Notes: generated from the letters alone by a model not told the origin. DNA of 64,000 nucleotides from an uncultured Bacteroides sp. (GCA_944320945.1 CALUJK010000104.1:18558-82557), one strand, 5' to 3'. Numbered from the stretch's first letter, positions 52,580-62,592 are shown. Translations and numbers: made by a program.

Positions 52580-53449
52580 ATGAAATTTGCCATCTTTGGA
52601 AACACGTTCCAAGCCAAGAAATCGAAGCACGCAGAGAACCTGTTCCGCATTCTGCAAAGCCATAATGCCGAACTTTGCATCTGCCGTGAATTTTATCACT
52701 TTTTAGCCTCCGACCTTCACTTTCAGATGCCACCTGCCGAACTGATTGATGACGGTGATTTCGAAGCCGACATGGTTATCAGCATCGGAGGAGACGGCAC
52801 ATTCCTGAAAGCTGCCAGCAGAGTAGGCTCAAAGAACATCCCCATACTGGGCATCAACACCGGCCGGTTGGGCTTTTTGGCCGATGTCTCTCCAGAGGAG
52901 ATGGAAGAAACATTTCAGGAGATATACAACAATCATTATAAGGTAGAATCCAGAAGCGTATTGCAGTTACAATGCGATGACAAACAATTAATGAAAGACC
53001 CTTATGCACTGAACGAAATAGCCATACTGAAACGCGACAGTTCGTCCATGATAAGCATCCATACAGCTATCAACGACGCGCCGCTCACCACTTACCAAGC
53101 AGACGGACTGGTGATTTCCACGCCTACCGGTTCTACGGCTTATTCGCTGAGCGTTGGCGGGCCGGTCATTGTTCCTCACAGCAAGACCATCGCCATTACA
53201 CCGGTGGCTCCACATAGTTTGAACGTAAGACCCATCGTGATATGTGACGACTGGAAAATCACCCTGAACGTAGAAAGCCGAAGCCATAATTTCCTGGTTG
53301 CCATAGACGGACGTAGCGAATCGTGCTGCGAATGCACACAGCTCAACATATCCAAAGCCGACTACTCCATTCAAGTCGTAAAACGCTTCAATCATATTTT
53401 CTTTGACGCCTTACGCAACAAATTAATGTGGGGAGCCGACATCAGATAA
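52580..53449 (+). CDS. nadK: NAD kinase
   Basis: Phosphorylates NAD to NADP with ATP or polyphosphate. 289 residues, with the GGDGTFLKA motif near residue 70, the [11 protein letters not shown] region near residue 95, [11 protein letters not shown] near residue 148, and the glycine-rich [16 protein letters not shown] near residue 183. Start follows an A-rich stretch. Divergent from pdxJ. A terminator follows. Confidence 0.96.
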   Translation: MKFAIFGNTFQAKKSKHAENLFRILQSHNAELCICREFYHFLASDLHFQMPPAELIDDGDFEADMVISIGGDGTFLKAASRVGSKNIPILGINTGRLGFLADVSPEEMEETFQEIYNNHYKVESRSVLQLQCDDKQLMKDPYALNEIAILKRDSSSMISIHTAINDAPLTTYQADGLVISTPTGSTAYSLSVGGPVIVPHSKTIAITPVAPHSLNVRPIVICDDWKITLNVESRSHNFLVAIDGRSESCCECTQLNISKADYSIQVVKRFNHIFFDALRNKLMWGADIR

Positions 53450-53475
53450 ATGTAGCAAAGAACTGCTTAAAAGAA

Positions 53476-53510
53476 AAACCCTCTAAAGCATTTTCCGCCT
53501 TAAAGGGTTT
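53476..53510 (+). terminator. Terminator after nadK
   Basis: AAACCCTCTAAAG pairs with CTTTAAGGGTTT-type sequence (53500-53510; one wobble), 27 bp after the stop, followed by CTTATTTCTG. It separates nadK from the convergent tRNA gene. Confidence 0.8.
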
Positions 53511-53529
53511 CTTATTTCTGTGAGTTTGT

Positions 53530-53599
53530 TGGGCTACCTGGATTCGAACCAGGAATGACAGGACCAGAATCTGTAGTGTTACCATTACACCATAGCCCA
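53530..53599 (-). tRNA. tRNA-Gln (anticodon CUG)
   Basis: On the minus strand 70 nt fold into a full cloverleaf: acceptor TGGGCTA/TAGCCCA, D stem GTGT/ACAC with loop AATGGTA, anticodon stem ACAGA/CCTGT around loop TTCTGGT, and T stem CCTGG/CCAGG with TTCGAAT. Anticodon positions 34-36 read CTG, so Gln for CAG codons. The last pair of the anticodon stem is A31-C39, a mismatch. CCA is not encoded. A promoter with both elements lies upstream. Confidence 0.95.
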
Positions 53600-53636
53600 A
53601 GATTTGTTTTGTGCATCACTTATCGTTTTGCGGGTG

Positions 53637-53666
53637 CAAAGATACGAAGATTTTGAGAATTGCAAA
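53637..53666 (-). promoter_or_regulatory. tRNA-Gln promoter
   Basis: On the minus strand TTTG (53663-53666), an 18-bp spacer and TATCTTTG (53637-53644), the best two-part match to the Bacteroides promoter in the window, 38 bp upstream of the tRNA. Confidence 0.75.
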
Positions 53667-53813
53667 CAATTTTTCTTTTTTTTCTATCACATCATGCGAA
53701 TTATTGGATTTTGGCAACAACAAATGAGGCTTTCATCTAACACAATTTGGATAGAGACAGGAGGCAAAAAGCCATTTCTATCGGTAAAACAAATAAACAA
53801 TCCACCTACAACA

Positions 53814-53982
53814 TAATAAGGCATTTACTCCAAAACCTTTTGGCTCGTGTTCCAAAGCCTTTTCGAGCACGCTCCGAATATACTTCGTTCGTGTTCCGAA
53901 AGGCTTCGGAACACCCCCCAGCCAGAACACCTTCTGAGCGGGGATAAGGGAAAGATTTCACGAAGTAATACATATATACAAT
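53814..53982 (+). repeat. Dispersed structured repeat, copy F
   Basis: Forward copy beginning ATAAGGCATTTACTCC, then modules TTTTGGCTCGTGTTCC, AAAGCCTTTTCGAGCACG, CTCCGAATATACTTCG and TTCGTGTTCCGAAAGGCTTC, a C-run, the hairpin region CCAGAACACCTTCTGAGCGGGG and an AAGTAATACATATATAC end. It lies between the tRNA-Gln promoter and rsfS; of this 749-bp gap (53450-54198) the rest is terminator, tRNA, promoter and AT-rich sequence with no gene seen. Confidence 0.88.
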
Positions 53983-54162
53983 CCGTAAAATATCACGACA
54001 AGCAAGATTTTCATTGAAAGAGAGAGTTTTTTCGTTAAATAAAGCGTGATATAGGCAATCTTTTTATACCGGCTCTACATTTTCATTAGTAGGCATTGCC
54101 CAAACTGCAAAAGGAAATGTAAAAAAATCACAAGAGATTATTTCTTATTGCGAAAAAGGCCA

Positions 54163-54170
54163 TATCTTTG
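54163..54170 (+). promoter_or_regulatory. -7 element for the rsfS-ftsH-cdsA operon
   Basis: TATCTTTG matches TAnnTTTG, 28 bp before the ATG at 54199. Confidence 0.6.
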
Positions 54171-54198
54171 CCGACCGTTATAATATAATAATGTAAGA

Positions 54199-54558
54199 AT
54201 GAACAACGTAAAAGAGCTGATTCAACAAATCACAGAGGGAATCCAAGATAAAAAAGGGAAAAAAATCGTCATAGCAGACCTCACTCACATTGAGGATACC
54301 ATTTGCAACTATTTCATTATCTGCCAAGGAAATTCTCCCAGTCAAGTTACAGCCATTGTGGAATCCGTGAAAGACTTTGCACGCAAAGGTGCCGGATACA
54401 AACCGTATGCCATAGACGGTATGCGCAATGCTGAATGGGTAGCAATGGACTACGCAGATGTATTGGTGCATGTATTCCAACCCGGCCCGCGTGAATTTTA
54501 CAATCTAGAACATTTATGGGCTGACGCCAAACTAACTCAAATTCCCGACATCGACTAA
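54199..54558 (+). CDS. rsfS: Ribosome silencing factor RsfS
   Basis: Binds L14 on the large subunit and blocks joining in starvation. 119 residues, with the DUF143/Iojap features KIVIADLTHIEDTICNYFIICQGNS near residue 23 and the conserved MRNAEWVAMDYADVLVHVF near residue 75. It is 10 bp upstream of ftsH. Confidence 0.94.
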   Translation: MNNVKELIQQITEGIQDKKGKKIVIADLTHIEDTICNYFIICQGNSPSQVTAIVESVKDFARKGAGYKPYAIDGMRNAEWVAMDYADVLVHVFQPGPREFYNLEHLWADAKLTQIPDID

Positions 54559-54568
54559 TCGGACAATT

Positions 54569-56656
54569 ATGGAAAATAAGAACAATAAGAAAACTCCCAA
54601 GACCAATATCCCGCGGTTCAACCTCAACTGGCTATACATGATTATAGTCATTATGCTGCTCGGACTTTGGTTTACAAACGAGAATGGAACATCGTCCAAA
54701 GACATCTCTTATGACGAATTTCAGCAATATGTAGAAAAAGGATATATCAGCAAAGTTGTCGGTTATGACGACAATTCGGTAGAAGCCTATATCAGGCCTC
54801 AACATGTGGCAAATGTATTCGGGGCAGATTCATCCAAAGTAGGCCGCAACCCACTCATTACCACAGAGGCACCCTCGCGGGACAGTTTGGAGAGTTTCTT
54901 GCAAAAAGAAAGAGATGCCAAGCATTTCGACGGTTCCATCAGCTACGAAAAGAAGCGAAACTACCTCTTTGTGCTTTTCTGGCAAGTATTGCCTTTTGTT
55001 TTCCTCATCGGCTTTTGGATATTCATGTCACGCCGTTTAAGCGGAGGAGGGGGCATGGGTGGTTCCGGCATCTTCAGTGTGGGTAAGTCTAAGGCCCAAC
55101 TATTTGAAAAAGGTTCGACGATGAAAGTCACTTTCAAGGATGTAGCCGGATTAGCCGAAGCTAAGCAAGAAGTAGAGGAAATTGTAGAGTTCCTGAAAGA
55201 GCCGCAGAAATATACGGAGCTGGGTGGAAAGATTCCTAAAGGCGCCTTACTGGTTGGCCCTCCGGGAACTGGTAAAACCTTATTGGCCAAGGCTGTGGCA
55301 GGCGAGGCAAACGTGCCGTTCTTCTCGCTGGCAGGTTCAGACTTCGTAGAAATGTTTGTCGGCGTAGGTGCTTCGCGTGTACGTGACTTGTTCCGCCAAG
55401 CCAAAGAGAAAGCGCCTTGCATCGTCTTTATAGATGAGATTGATGCCGTAGGTCGCGCACGTGCCAAAGCGGCAGCAATGGGTGGAAACGACGAACGCGA
55501 AAACACGCTAAACCAATTGTTGACCGAAATGGATGGATTTGGTTCCAACAGCGGTATCATCATTTTGGCTGCTACCAACCGTGTGGATGTATTGGATAAG
55601 GCATTGCTTCGTGCCGGACGTTTCGACCGGCAGATTCATGTCGATTTGCCCGATTTGAACGAGCGTAAAGAAGTATTCGGGGTACACCTGCGTCCCATCA
55701 AGATAGACAATACGGTAGATATAGACCTGTTGGCACGTCAGACACCGGGATTTTCGGGTGCAGACATTGCCAATGCCTGTAACGAAGCTGCTCTTATCGC
55801 TGCCCGTCACGGCAAAAAATCGGTAGGCAAACAGGACTTTCTGGATGCTATCGACCGTATCGTAGGAGGACTGGAGAAAAAGAACAAAATCACGACCGAG
55901 GAGGAACGCCGTTCCATCGCTATCCATGAAGCAGGACATGCCAGCATTTCATGGCTATTGGAATACGCAAATCCGTTAATAAAGGTGACGATTGTTCCAC
56001 GCGGACGTGCGTTGGGTGCGGCCTGGTATTTGCCTGAAGAACGCCAAATCACAACGAAAGAGCAGATGCTCGACGAGATGTGTGCAACCCTTGGCGGACG
56101 TGCAGCCGAAGACTTGTTCTTAGGACGCATCTCCACCGGTGCCATGAACGACTTGGAACGTGTCACCAAACAGGCTTTCGGTATGGTAGCCTATTTAGGT
56201 ATGAGTGAAAAACTGCCAAACCTATGCTACTACACAAACGATGAATATTCTTTCCAGCGTCCATATAGCGACAAGACTGCCGAACTGATTGACGAAGAAG
56301 TAAAACGCATTGTCAATGAGCAGTATGCACGGGCAAAACAAATCCTTTCCGAGCATAAAGAAAAGCACAATCAATTGGCACAACAGCTTATTGATAAAGA
56401 GGTTATCTTTGCGGAAGATGTGGAGCATATTTTCGGAAAACGCCCTTGGACATCCCGCTCTGAGGAAATCTTCACCGCCAACAAGATTTCGCAGGAGTTG
56501 AAACAGGCGGAAGAGCAACAGGCCATCCGGGCCAAGAATGCCGAGAAAGAAATCAATCACGAAGAAGGCAAAGAACAAAATTCAGCAGGCAAAGAAGAAA
56601 CAGACGATAAACAGCCTGCAACATCAGATAACTTGAATCCAAACACCGAGAAATAA
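54569..56656 (+). CDS. ftsH: ATP-dependent zinc metalloprotease FtsH
   Basis: Membrane AAA+ protease that degrades unassembled membrane proteins and short-lived regulators. 695 residues with two membrane helices (about residues 17-34 and 133-152). The AAA module has Walker A GPPGTGKT near residue 230, Walker B IVFIDEID near residue 290 and the [13 protein letters not shown] near residue 350. The peptidase has the zinc motif HEAGH at about 453. The tail is rich in Glu, Gln and Lys. It lies between rsfS and cdsA, each with 10-bp gaps. Confidence 0.97.
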   Translation: MENKNNKKTPKTNIPRFNLNWLYMIIVIMLLGLWFTNENGTSSKDISYDEFQQYVEKGYISKVVGYDDNSVEAYIRPQHVANVFGADSSKVGRNPLITTEAPSRDSLESFLQKERDAKHFDGSISYEKKRNYLFVLFWQVLPFVFLIGFWIFMSRRLSGGGGMGGSGIFSVGKSKAQLFEKGSTMKVTFKDVAGLAEAKQEVEEIVEFLKEPQKYTELGGKIPKGALLVGPPGTGKTLLAKAVAGEANVPFFSLAGSDFVEMFVGVGASRVRDLFRQAKEKAPCIVFIDEIDAVGRARAKAAAMGGNDERENTLNQLLTEMDGFGSNSGIIILAATNRVDVLDKALLRAGRFDRQIHVDLPDLNERKEVFGVHLRPIKIDNTVDIDLLARQTPGFSGADIANACNEAALIAARHGKKSVGKQDFLDAIDRIVGGLEKKNKITTEEERRSIAIHEAGHASISWLLEYANPLIKVTIVPRGRALGAAWYLPEERQITTKEQMLDEMCATLGGRAAEDLFLGRISTGAMNDLERVTKQAFGMVAYLGMSEKLPNLCYYTNDEYSFQRPYSDKTAELIDEEVKRIVNEQYARAKQILSEHKEKHNQLAQQLIDKEVIFAEDVEHIFGKRPWTSRSEEIFTANKISQELKQAEEQQAIRAKNAEKEINHEEGKEQNSAGKEETDDKQPATSDNLNPNTEK

Positions 56657-56666
56657 CACAATCGCT

Positions 56667-57512
56667 ATGGTGAAAGGCAACTTAGTACAACGCACAATTA
56701 CGGGAGTTCTATTCGTTATCATACTGGTAGGGGGCATTCTTTACAGTCCCCTCTCATTTGGTATTCTGTTTACACTTATTTGTGCGCTCAGTGTACACGA
56801 GTTTGCTCATTTGATAAATAAAAGCGGTGAAGCGCATATCAATTCGATGATCACCTCTTTAGGGGGGGCTTATCTGTTTTTAGCACTGATGGGGTTCTGC
56901 ACATCTGCTGCCGATGCCCGTATATTTCTCCCCTACCTGGCATTGCTGCTTTATCTGATGATTACAGAACTGTATCTTAAAAGGCCGAATCCTGTGGGGA
57001 ATTGGGCATACACGATGCTGAGTCAACTTTATATAGCATTGCCCTTTGCATTGCTGAATATTCTAGCTTTCCACAACAACGTGGCAACATCCAGCGTGAC
57101 CTACAATCCTATTCTGCCGCTTTCTATCTTCGTCTTTATATGGTTAAGTGATACAGGAGCTTATTGCGTAGGGTCGCTTTTCGGCAAACACCGGTTATTC
57201 GAACGTATATCTCCTAAAAAGTCATGGGAAGGAAGCATTGGGGGAGCATTTTTCTCGATTGCTTCGTCATTTGTTTTTGCGCACTATTTCCCGTTTATGT
57301 CAACAGTGCAATGGGTGGGATTAGCCGCGATAGTCGTTATCTTCGGCACGTGGGGTGATTTGACAGAGTCACTGATGAAGCGCCATTTGGGCATTAAAGA
57401 CTCTGGGAACATATTACCCGGCCACGGTGGAATGCTCGACCGTTTTGACAGTGCGCTGATGGCCATTCCCGCTGCCGTAGTTTACCTCTACATCCTAACG
57501 ATGTTCCACTAA
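56667..57512 (+). CDS. cdsA: Phosphatidate cytidylyltransferase
   Basis: Makes CDP-diacylglycerol, the branch point to phosphatidylserine and phosphatidylglycerol. 281 residues with about eight membrane segments. The CdsA signature GDLTESLMKRHLGIKDSGNI with GHGGMLDRFDS lies near residues 230-260, and KSWEGSIGG near residue 186 belongs to the catalytic region. It is the third gene of rsfS-ftsH-cdsA. Confidence 0.95.
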   Translation: MVKGNLVQRTITGVLFVIILVGGILYSPLSFGILFTLICALSVHEFAHLINKSGEAHINSMITSLGGAYLFLALMGFCTSAADARIFLPYLALLLYLMITELYLKRPNPVGNWAYTMLSQLYIALPFALLNILAFHNNVATSSVTYNPILPLSIFVFIWLSDTGAYCVGSLFGKHRLFERISPKKSWEGSIGGAFFSIASSFVFAHYFPFMSTVQWVGLAAIVVIFGTWGDLTESLMKRHLGIKDSGNILPGHGGMLDRFDSALMAIPAAVVYLYILTMFH

Positions 57513-57532
57513 CAGGTTGCCCCTAAAACGCA

Positions 57533-57560
57533 GAAACGATGCTTATTGCAGCATCGTTTC
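57533..57560. terminator. Two-way terminator that includes the NigD-like stop codon
   Basis: GAAACGATGCT (57533-57543) pairs perfectly with AGCATCGTTTC (57550-57560) around a 6-nt loop. The last 6 codons and stop codon of the NigD-like gene lie within the right arm and loop. It is 20 bp after the cdsA stop, so it can end both transcripts. Confidence 0.75.
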
Positions 57561-58304
57561 CATTGCGTCAAACTTGTCTAATATTTCCGTATTGGCAGTA
57601 CCCGAATCAGAATCCGAATCTTCCAACTGGAATGTTATTTCCACCTCTCCGTTCTTAATAGAGTTCAGTTTCAACTTTATCCCCTTCGGATTCTCCGGCG
57701 TTTCCAAACCATTCAGGTTGAAAGACACAACTCCCGGACGCGCATATCCCGTAGTGTCATCATAATCATTATACCGGAGTTGCAGGTGGAGATATCCATC
57801 TTCCGCGGACGCATCAATATCCTCCTGAGAACGTACCAGACTGATGCGGTGTTTTGTCTTCGAAGGAAGATTCTGCATAAAGATGATATTCATATAACCA
57901 TTACTGATACTGATATCCCCTTGATAAATCAGTACACTGTCGTTTCCAAACTCCGCCTCATTTTCAGCGGTGAGAGTTTCCACTTCTTTAGTCAGCACTT
58001 CCCGAATCCGGAGTATCTTCACAGCATGGTCGTACCCGCCAAAAGCATCCGACAACGGATTAAACACTGTAATCACCCGCTGTCCATCCACCGGATGATA
58101 GTGTCCCAAGTCGGTGTTGACCGGCCACAGTGTTCCCCACACATCACAATCCAGATAAAAAGCATTACCCGTCACACGAACTGTCGCCCACAATGGTGGC
58201 GTAAAATCTCCGACAGAATACCCGTCATCGTCACACGATTGCAGTGTCGGAAGCAATGCCAAACACAATAAGAGTGCTAATGCCTGTAATTTTTTCATAT
58301 TCAT
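57543..58304 (-). CDS. NigD-like lipoprotein
   Basis: A 253-residue surface or periplasmic lipoprotein. The lipobox LPTLQSC puts the lipidated Cys at residue 24, followed by three Asp, close to the acidic signal linked to surface display in Bacteroidetes. The rest matches the NigD family of small Bacteroides lipoproteins (GTLWPVNTDLGHYHPVDGQRVITVFNPL near residue 60, ISNGYMNIIFMQNL near residue 135, LHLQLRYNDYDD near residue 170). No enzyme motif is seen. Its 3' end is part of a terminator shared with cdsA. Confidence 0.85.
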   Translation of the reverse strand: MNMKKLQALALLLCLALLPTLQSCDDDGYSVGDFTPPLWATVRVTGNAFYLDCDVWGTLWPVNTDLGHYHPVDGQRVITVFNPLSDAFGGYDHAVKILRIREVLTKEVETLTAENEAEFGNDSVLIYQGDISISNGYMNIIFMQNLPSKTKHRISLVRSQEDIDASAEDGYLHLQLRYNDYDDTTGYARPGVVSFNLNGLETPENPKGIKLKLNSIKNGEVEITFQLEDSDSDSGTANTEILDKFDAMETMLQ

Positions 58305-58328
58305 ACCTTTCCTTTTTTACTAAGTTTT

Positions 58329-58336
58329 CAAAGCTA
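58329..58336 (-). promoter_or_regulatory. -7 element for the NigD-like gene
   Basis: Minus-strand TAGCTTTG fits TAnnTTTG, 24 bp before the start at 58304. Confidence 0.55.
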
Positions 58337-58534
58337 TTCCTATTTCTTTCCACTCCCATTCACTCCGACTATCTCTGCTTCTCATCATCCATCCCGCTTA
58401 AACATTCCACAAAAGACACCGGACAAGAAATAAGAACAAACTCACATTTTTATTTTCTTCTCTGTATAAATAACGATTAAACAAGGCAATAACTGCACTA
58501 CATTTATTCTTTTTAACTTATTTCTAAAGAAAAT

Positions 58535-59683
58535 CTACCGCAAATAACGTTCTTTAAGTAAACATACCATCTGATGCGCCGCCCGACGAGGTGCGCCGGC
58601 CTTACCCAAACGAGATGCCATCTGACGATACCCTTCAAGCATCTGTTTCCGATACTCCGTATGACCAAGAATCTGCTTCAATTCTCCTTTTACATTCGCC
58701 AGAGTCATATCATCGGCAACCAGTTCCTTCACCACTTCTTTACCAGCTATCAGATTAACCAAAGAGATATATTTCACCTTCAGTATCATTTTGCGCAGCA
58801 CAGATACGATTTTCCCCATAGACATGTAGTAGCACACCACCTGAGGCACCCGGAACAAAGCAGTCTCTAGTGTCGCCGTCCCCGAAGTGACCAACGCAAC
58901 CGACGCATGACTCAACAAAGGATATGTCTTTCCAAACACCACTTTCACGCGCGTGTGTTCTATATATTTTTGGTAATAGTCAGACGAAATACCCGGCGCA
59001 CCTGCCAGTACAGGCTGATAATCCGGAAAAGCCTCCGCCGCCTGTATCATAATCGGTAAATTACTGTCAATCTCCTGCTTACGACTACCGGCCAACAAAG
59101 CAATGATAGGCTGTGAAGACAGTCCATTGGTACGAGCAAAAGTCTCCGCATCTTCCGCATAAGCCGATTGAAAGGCATCCACCTCGTCCAGTGTGGGATT
59201 ACCCACATAGTGTATGGGATAATGATGCTTCTGCTCGAAAAATTCCACCTCGAAAGGCAAAATAGAGAATAACTCATCCACATCCCTGCGGATATTCTTG
59301 ATGCGATACTCCTTCCATGCCCAAATCTTAGGAGATATATAGTAAAACACCGGAATGCGCGTATGCGAATGGATAAACTTCGCAATATCCAGATTGAATC
59401 CCGGATAGTCCACCAGAATAAGCACATCGGGTTGCCAAGCCACAATATCCTTCTTGCAACGTTTCATATTGGCAAAAATAGTACGCAAGTGCAGCAACAC
59501 CGGTATGAATCCCATGTAGGCCAATTCCTTATAATGCTTCACCAGCGTACCCCCTACTGCAGCCATCAAGTCTCCTCCAAAGAAGCGAAACTCCGCCTGC
59601 GGGTCCTCTTCCTTAAGAGCAGCCATCAGGTGCGAAGCATGTAAGTCGCCCGATGCCTCCCCTACAATCAGATAATACTTCAT
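58535..59683 (-). CDS. lpxB: Lipid-A-disaccharide synthase
   Basis: Joins UDP-diacylglucosamine and lipid X to form the lipid A disaccharide. 382 residues from the ATG at 59683, preferred to a TTG at 59689. The family opening MKYYLIVGEASGDLHASHLM and FFGGDLMAAVGG are clear, and the nucleotide-binding side shows LLAGSRKQEIDSNLPIM near residue 192 and ALVTSGTATLETAL near residue 265. It follows surE by 12 bp, a common Bacteroidetes pair. Confidence 0.95.
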   Translation of the reverse strand: MKYYLIVGEASGDLHASHLMAALKEEDPQAEFRFFGGDLMAAVGGTLVKHYKELAYMGFIPVLLHLRTIFANMKRCKKDIVAWQPDVLILVDYPGFNLDIAKFIHSHTRIPVFYYISPKIWAWKEYRIKNIRRDVDELFSILPFEVEFFEQKHHYPIHYVGNPTLDEVDAFQSAYAEDAETFARTNGLSSQPIIALLAGSRKQEIDSNLPIMIQAAEAFPDYQPVLAGAPGISSDYYQKYIEHTRVKVVFGKTYPLLSHASVALVTSGTATLETALFRVPQVVCYYMSMGKIVSVLRKMILKVKYISLVNLIAGKEVVKELVADDMTLANVKGELKQILGHTEYRKQMLEGYRQMASRLGKAGAPRRAAHQMVCLLKERYLR

Positions 59684-59695
59684 GAGCAATAAAGA

Positions 59696-60478
59696 TCATT
59701 CTTCATTTACCGGAAACCAATCCTTCATTTCCTTCAACAAGCCATAAGCAGTAACATCCACCGTAACCGGCGTCACTGCCACATATCCGTTGGCCAATGC
59801 CCAATGGTCATTGCGCTCGTTATCTGCATCGGTGTCGCGAAATTCACCCGTCATCCAGTAGTAATGAGCATCCCCCCGATGTGCAAAGTTCTCCCATTCG
59901 TTTTCCCATTGCCCTTTGGCCTGCTCACAAATACGAATGCCTTTCAGTTCACGTGTATTGGGAAAGTTCACGTTCAGGCAAGTCAACGGTGGAAGTCCTT
60001 TTTCCAACACCGCACTTACTATCTGACGCACATACGGCCCACATGCCTCAAAATCAGCGTCAGGCTGATGATTGCACAAGGAGAATCCAATGGAAGGAAT
60101 ACCTTTCAGACAGCCCTCTATAACCACTCCCATCGTGCCCGAATAGTGTACATTCACCGAGGAATTGTCACCATGATTGATGCCTGCCACGATTAGATCC
60201 GGACGGCGCTCACCCAGCACCGTGTGCAATGCCAACTTCACACAATCCGTCGGCGTACCCGAGCACTTATACACTGTCACTCCCACGTCTTTGCGCAACA
60301 GCTGATAGTGTATCGGTTCATTCGTCGTCAGTGCACACGCTGCTCCCGACCGCGGAGTATCCGGTGCCATCACCACTACCTCGCCCAGTGTGCGTAAGAA
60401 TTTAACCAACTCGCTAATACCTTTCGAAATGATGCCGTCATCATTCGATACCAATATCAAAGGTCTCTGATTTTCCAT
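59696..60478 (-). CDS. surE: 5'/3'-nucleotidase SurE
   Basis: Metal-dependent phosphatase for nucleoside monophosphates and short polyphosphate. 260 residues from the ATG at 60478, preferred to a TTG at 60487. The SurE motifs [14 protein letters not shown] (Asp-Asp metal ligands) and [16 protein letters not shown], with [20 protein letters not shown] near residue 93, are all in place. First gene of surE-lpxB. Confidence 0.96.
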   Translation of the reverse strand: MENQRPLILVSNDDGIISKGISELVKFLRTLGEVVVMAPDTPRSGAACALTTNEPIHYQLLRKDVGVTVYKCSGTPTDCVKLALHTVLGERRPDLIVAGINHGDNSSVNVHYSGTMGVVIEGCLKGIPSIGFSLCNHQPDADFEACGPYVRQIVSAVLEKGLPPLTCLNVNFPNTRELKGIRICEQAKGQWENEWENFAHRGDAHYYWMTGEFRDTDADNERNDHWALANGYVAVTPVTVDVTAYGLLKEMKDWFPVNEE

Positions 60479-60604
60479 AATTGTCAATAATTTAAAAGCA
60501 TACGCCTACAAACATACGGAAAATCCATGGAATATCCGCCGAAATTCGGCAGATTAACGCAATAGAAATTGAGAATTAGAAAGTTAGAAGAAAAATCATT
60601 GCTA

Positions 60605-61207
60605 TCATCTGTCAGGTCCGTTGTCAATCTGTTTAATCACATGGCAAGGATTACCCACTGCCACACAGTTGGCAGGAATAGAACGGGTCACTACGCTACC
60701 GGCCCCGATGACGCTGTTTCTACCGATAGTGACTCCCGGCAATATGATGGCACCTCCTCCAATCCACACGCCATCCTCTATTCTGACGGGTAAAGCGTAT
60801 GTACAGCATATTTCTTCGCCTTCAGACCAATCCTGCACCATGCGTTCGCTTACTTTAGTGGAATGAGTGGCCGTATATATCTGCACATTGGGAGCAATCA
60901 ACACATTACTGCCAATATCAATGCGGTTGTTGTCTACAAAAGTGCAGTTCATGTTGATAATCACTTTGTCACCTATGAATATATGCTTTCCGTATTCGCA
61001 ATGGAAATCAATGTCCACATGCACTCCTTTTCCCATGCGGCCGAACATCTCACGCAACAAAGCTTGCTTGCGCTCCGTGTCGGCGTAATCCGTAGCATTG
61101 AATTGTGCCAATAGCCGCCTTGTGCGCAAAATCGTTTCTATTATTTTCGGGTCTTTGCTTCCAATGAAAGGTTCACCCGCCAAACATTTCTCGTATTCTG
61201 TTTTCAT
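60605..61207 (-). CDS. Maltose/galactoside O-acetyltransferase-like protein
   Basis: A 200-residue beta-helix acetyltransferase with the N-terminal Mac domain (EYEKCLAGEPFIGSKDPKI, about 1-55) and hexapeptide repeats (HIFIGDKVIINMNCTFVDNN, VWIGGGAIILPGVTIGRNS, IGAGSVVTRSIPANCVAVGNP). The catalytic His is likely in IYTATHSTK near residue 115. It is more typical of the Maa/LacA group than the gene at 10156. It follows the NUDIX gene by 13 bp in the same direction. Confidence 0.9.
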   Translation of the reverse strand: MKTEYEKCLAGEPFIGSKDPKIIETILRTRRLLAQFNATDYADTERKQALLREMFGRMGKGVHVDIDFHCEYGKHIFIGDKVIINMNCTFVDNNRIDIGSNVLIAPNVQIYTATHSTKVSERMVQDWSEGEEICCTYALPVRIEDGVWIGGGAIILPGVTIGRNSVIGAGSVVTRSIPANCVAVGNPCHVIKQIDNGPDR

Positions 61208-61220
61208 CAGTCCTGTATTT

Positions 61221-61850
61221 TTAATCGAATTCCACCTGCCAGTTCTTGTTCAAGCGGGCGGTAAAGCACATTTCTATTTGTTGATAGCTATTCTTGTCCA
61301 CCGACAATGGAGGCAGTTCATCCAATCCGAAATAACCGCTTCCAACGGTCTCTATATTCGGATGGAAACAACCTCCCTTTACCTCGCAAAGCACAAACAC
61401 TTTACAGACATTATAAGCGTATGGAGGCTGATTGTGCAGATTGCGATCGTGCAAAGCGATAACACGCACCGCTTCCACATCAAGCCCGGCTTCTTCTTTC
61501 ACTTCCTTGACGGTATTCGATTTGACGGTCTCCATCACATCCACCCATCCGCCCGGCATAGACCACGTCCCGTCATTTTCTTCTACCAACAATATCTTGT
61601 CATTCTTGAATATAGCCGCACGGGTATCGAGCTTAGGTGTCTGAAATCCTGTCTCATTGCAAAACAAATCTTTCACTTGTACCAAAGGAAGCCTGTTTTG
61701 GATGCTTATTATCTCGGCAGCAATTTCCCGGATACGTTCAAAACGTTCCTTGTCAAAAGGGTCTTTTGTATATGTCAGTCCTGCCTGCGCGATGAACTGA
61801 AGTTCTTTGGCCCATTCCAACCATTGGTATTCTTGCTCTTGTTTATTCAT
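61221..61850 (-). CDS. NUDIX hydrolase with N-terminal extension
   Basis: A 209-residue NUDIX protein. Residues about 1-65 are a helical NUDIX_N-type extension (QEYQWLEWAKELQFIAQAGLTYTKD). The Nudix box is in GGWVDVMETVKSNTVKEVKEEAGL near residue 100, with KEVKEEAG in place of the consensus REVxEE. The substrate is not known; ADP-ribose or nucleotide-sugar types are common in this group. It lies 58 bp after the Crp/Fnr gene and 13 bp before the acetyltransferase, so probably one operon. Confidence 0.88.
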   Translation of the reverse strand: MNKQEQEYQWLEWAKELQFIAQAGLTYTKDPFDKERFERIREIAAEIISIQNRLPLVQVKDLFCNETGFQTPKLDTRAAIFKNDKILLVEENDGTWSMPGGWVDVMETVKSNTVKEVKEEAGLDVEAVRVIALHDRNLHNQPPYAYNVCKVFVLCEVKGGCFHPNIETVGSGYFGLDELPPLSVDKNSYQQIEMCFTARLNKNWQVEFD

Positions 61851-61908
61851 ACTTCACATTCTATTAATCAAGGCAAAAGTAGACATACGAAATGATTTTT
61901 CGTTTATC

Positions 61909-62484
61909 TCATGTTAAAAAACACCCATTGGCTCTTATACGACTCAACGATTGTTGCGTAATACCCAGAAAAGAAGCTATATATCCCAAGTTTACCCTTT
62001 GAAAAAGGTCGGGACATTCTTTTATCAAATGTTCATAGCGCTCTTGAGCTGACCAATTCAAGCGACGGATATGGATATCTTGTAAACGAAGAAAATTTTC
62101 TTGTTGTAACACCCGCATCCAGTTTGCAAGGTCGATGTATGACCGATACAACTTATCCAGTTGTTCCACTGAGATTGAATAGGCTATGGTTTCCTCCAAA
62201 GTCTCGACATATTCAAAACCGGCTTTCTTGCGGTATAAATCCCATGAACCGCAAGCGGCATCGCCTTCCTGTGAGAACCATGTCGTTATCTCCCTGCCAT
62301 TGTGCAAGACGTATGAACGCGTAATACCTTTCTCGATGAAATACACTTGCCTGTCCAAACGTCCTGCCCTGATGATAATCTCTTTCGAGGGAAAAATACA
62401 TTGCGTAAAACTGCCGGTCAATGCCACCATTGCTTCGTCTGACACCGGATAATATCCCCTTATTTTTGCTTTTATATTTTCCAT
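61909..62484 (-). CDS. Crp/Fnr-family transcriptional regulator
   Basis: I take the ATG at 62484 (MENIKAKIRGYYP), 191 residues; a longer frame to 62595 runs through a repeat. The N-terminal effector domain (FPSKEIIIRAGRLDRQVYFIEKGITRSYVLH) lacks the Fnr cysteines, and the C-terminal HTH (IASFLGITQQSLSRIRAN) is complete. It is probably the first gene of Crp/Fnr-NUDIX-acetyltransferase and may regulate that operon. Confidence 0.9.
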   Translation of the reverse strand: MENIKAKIRGYYPVSDEAMVALTGSFTQCIFPSKEIIIRAGRLDRQVYFIEKGITRSYVLHNGREITTWFSQEGDAACGSWDLYRKKAGFEYVETLEETIAYSISVEQLDKLYRSYIDLANWMRVLQQENFLRLQDIHIRRLNWSAQERYEHLIKECPDLFQRVNLGYIASFLGITQQSLSRIRANGCFLT

Positions 62485-62502
62485 TTCGGTACTTCGCTTA
62501 CA

Positions 62503-62510
62503 CAAAAGTA
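62503..62510 (-). promoter_or_regulatory. -7 element for the Crp/Fnr-NUDIX-acetyltransferase series
   Basis: Minus-strand TACTTTTG fits TAnnTTTG, 18 bp before the ATG at 62484. Confidence 0.6.
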
Positions 62511-62592
62511 TAAAATAAAAACAGGAAAGTCTATTTTTTGCTTGCGAGTCTTTCCTTATGAGCCATAAAATATGCAGACAAAAAAGGTGCAA

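Noticed and set aside
52474-52680. 69-residue N-terminal extension of pdxJ
   Set aside because: It runs antisense through the nadK start and contains a good promoter; PdxJ starts with the conserved KLSVNIN.
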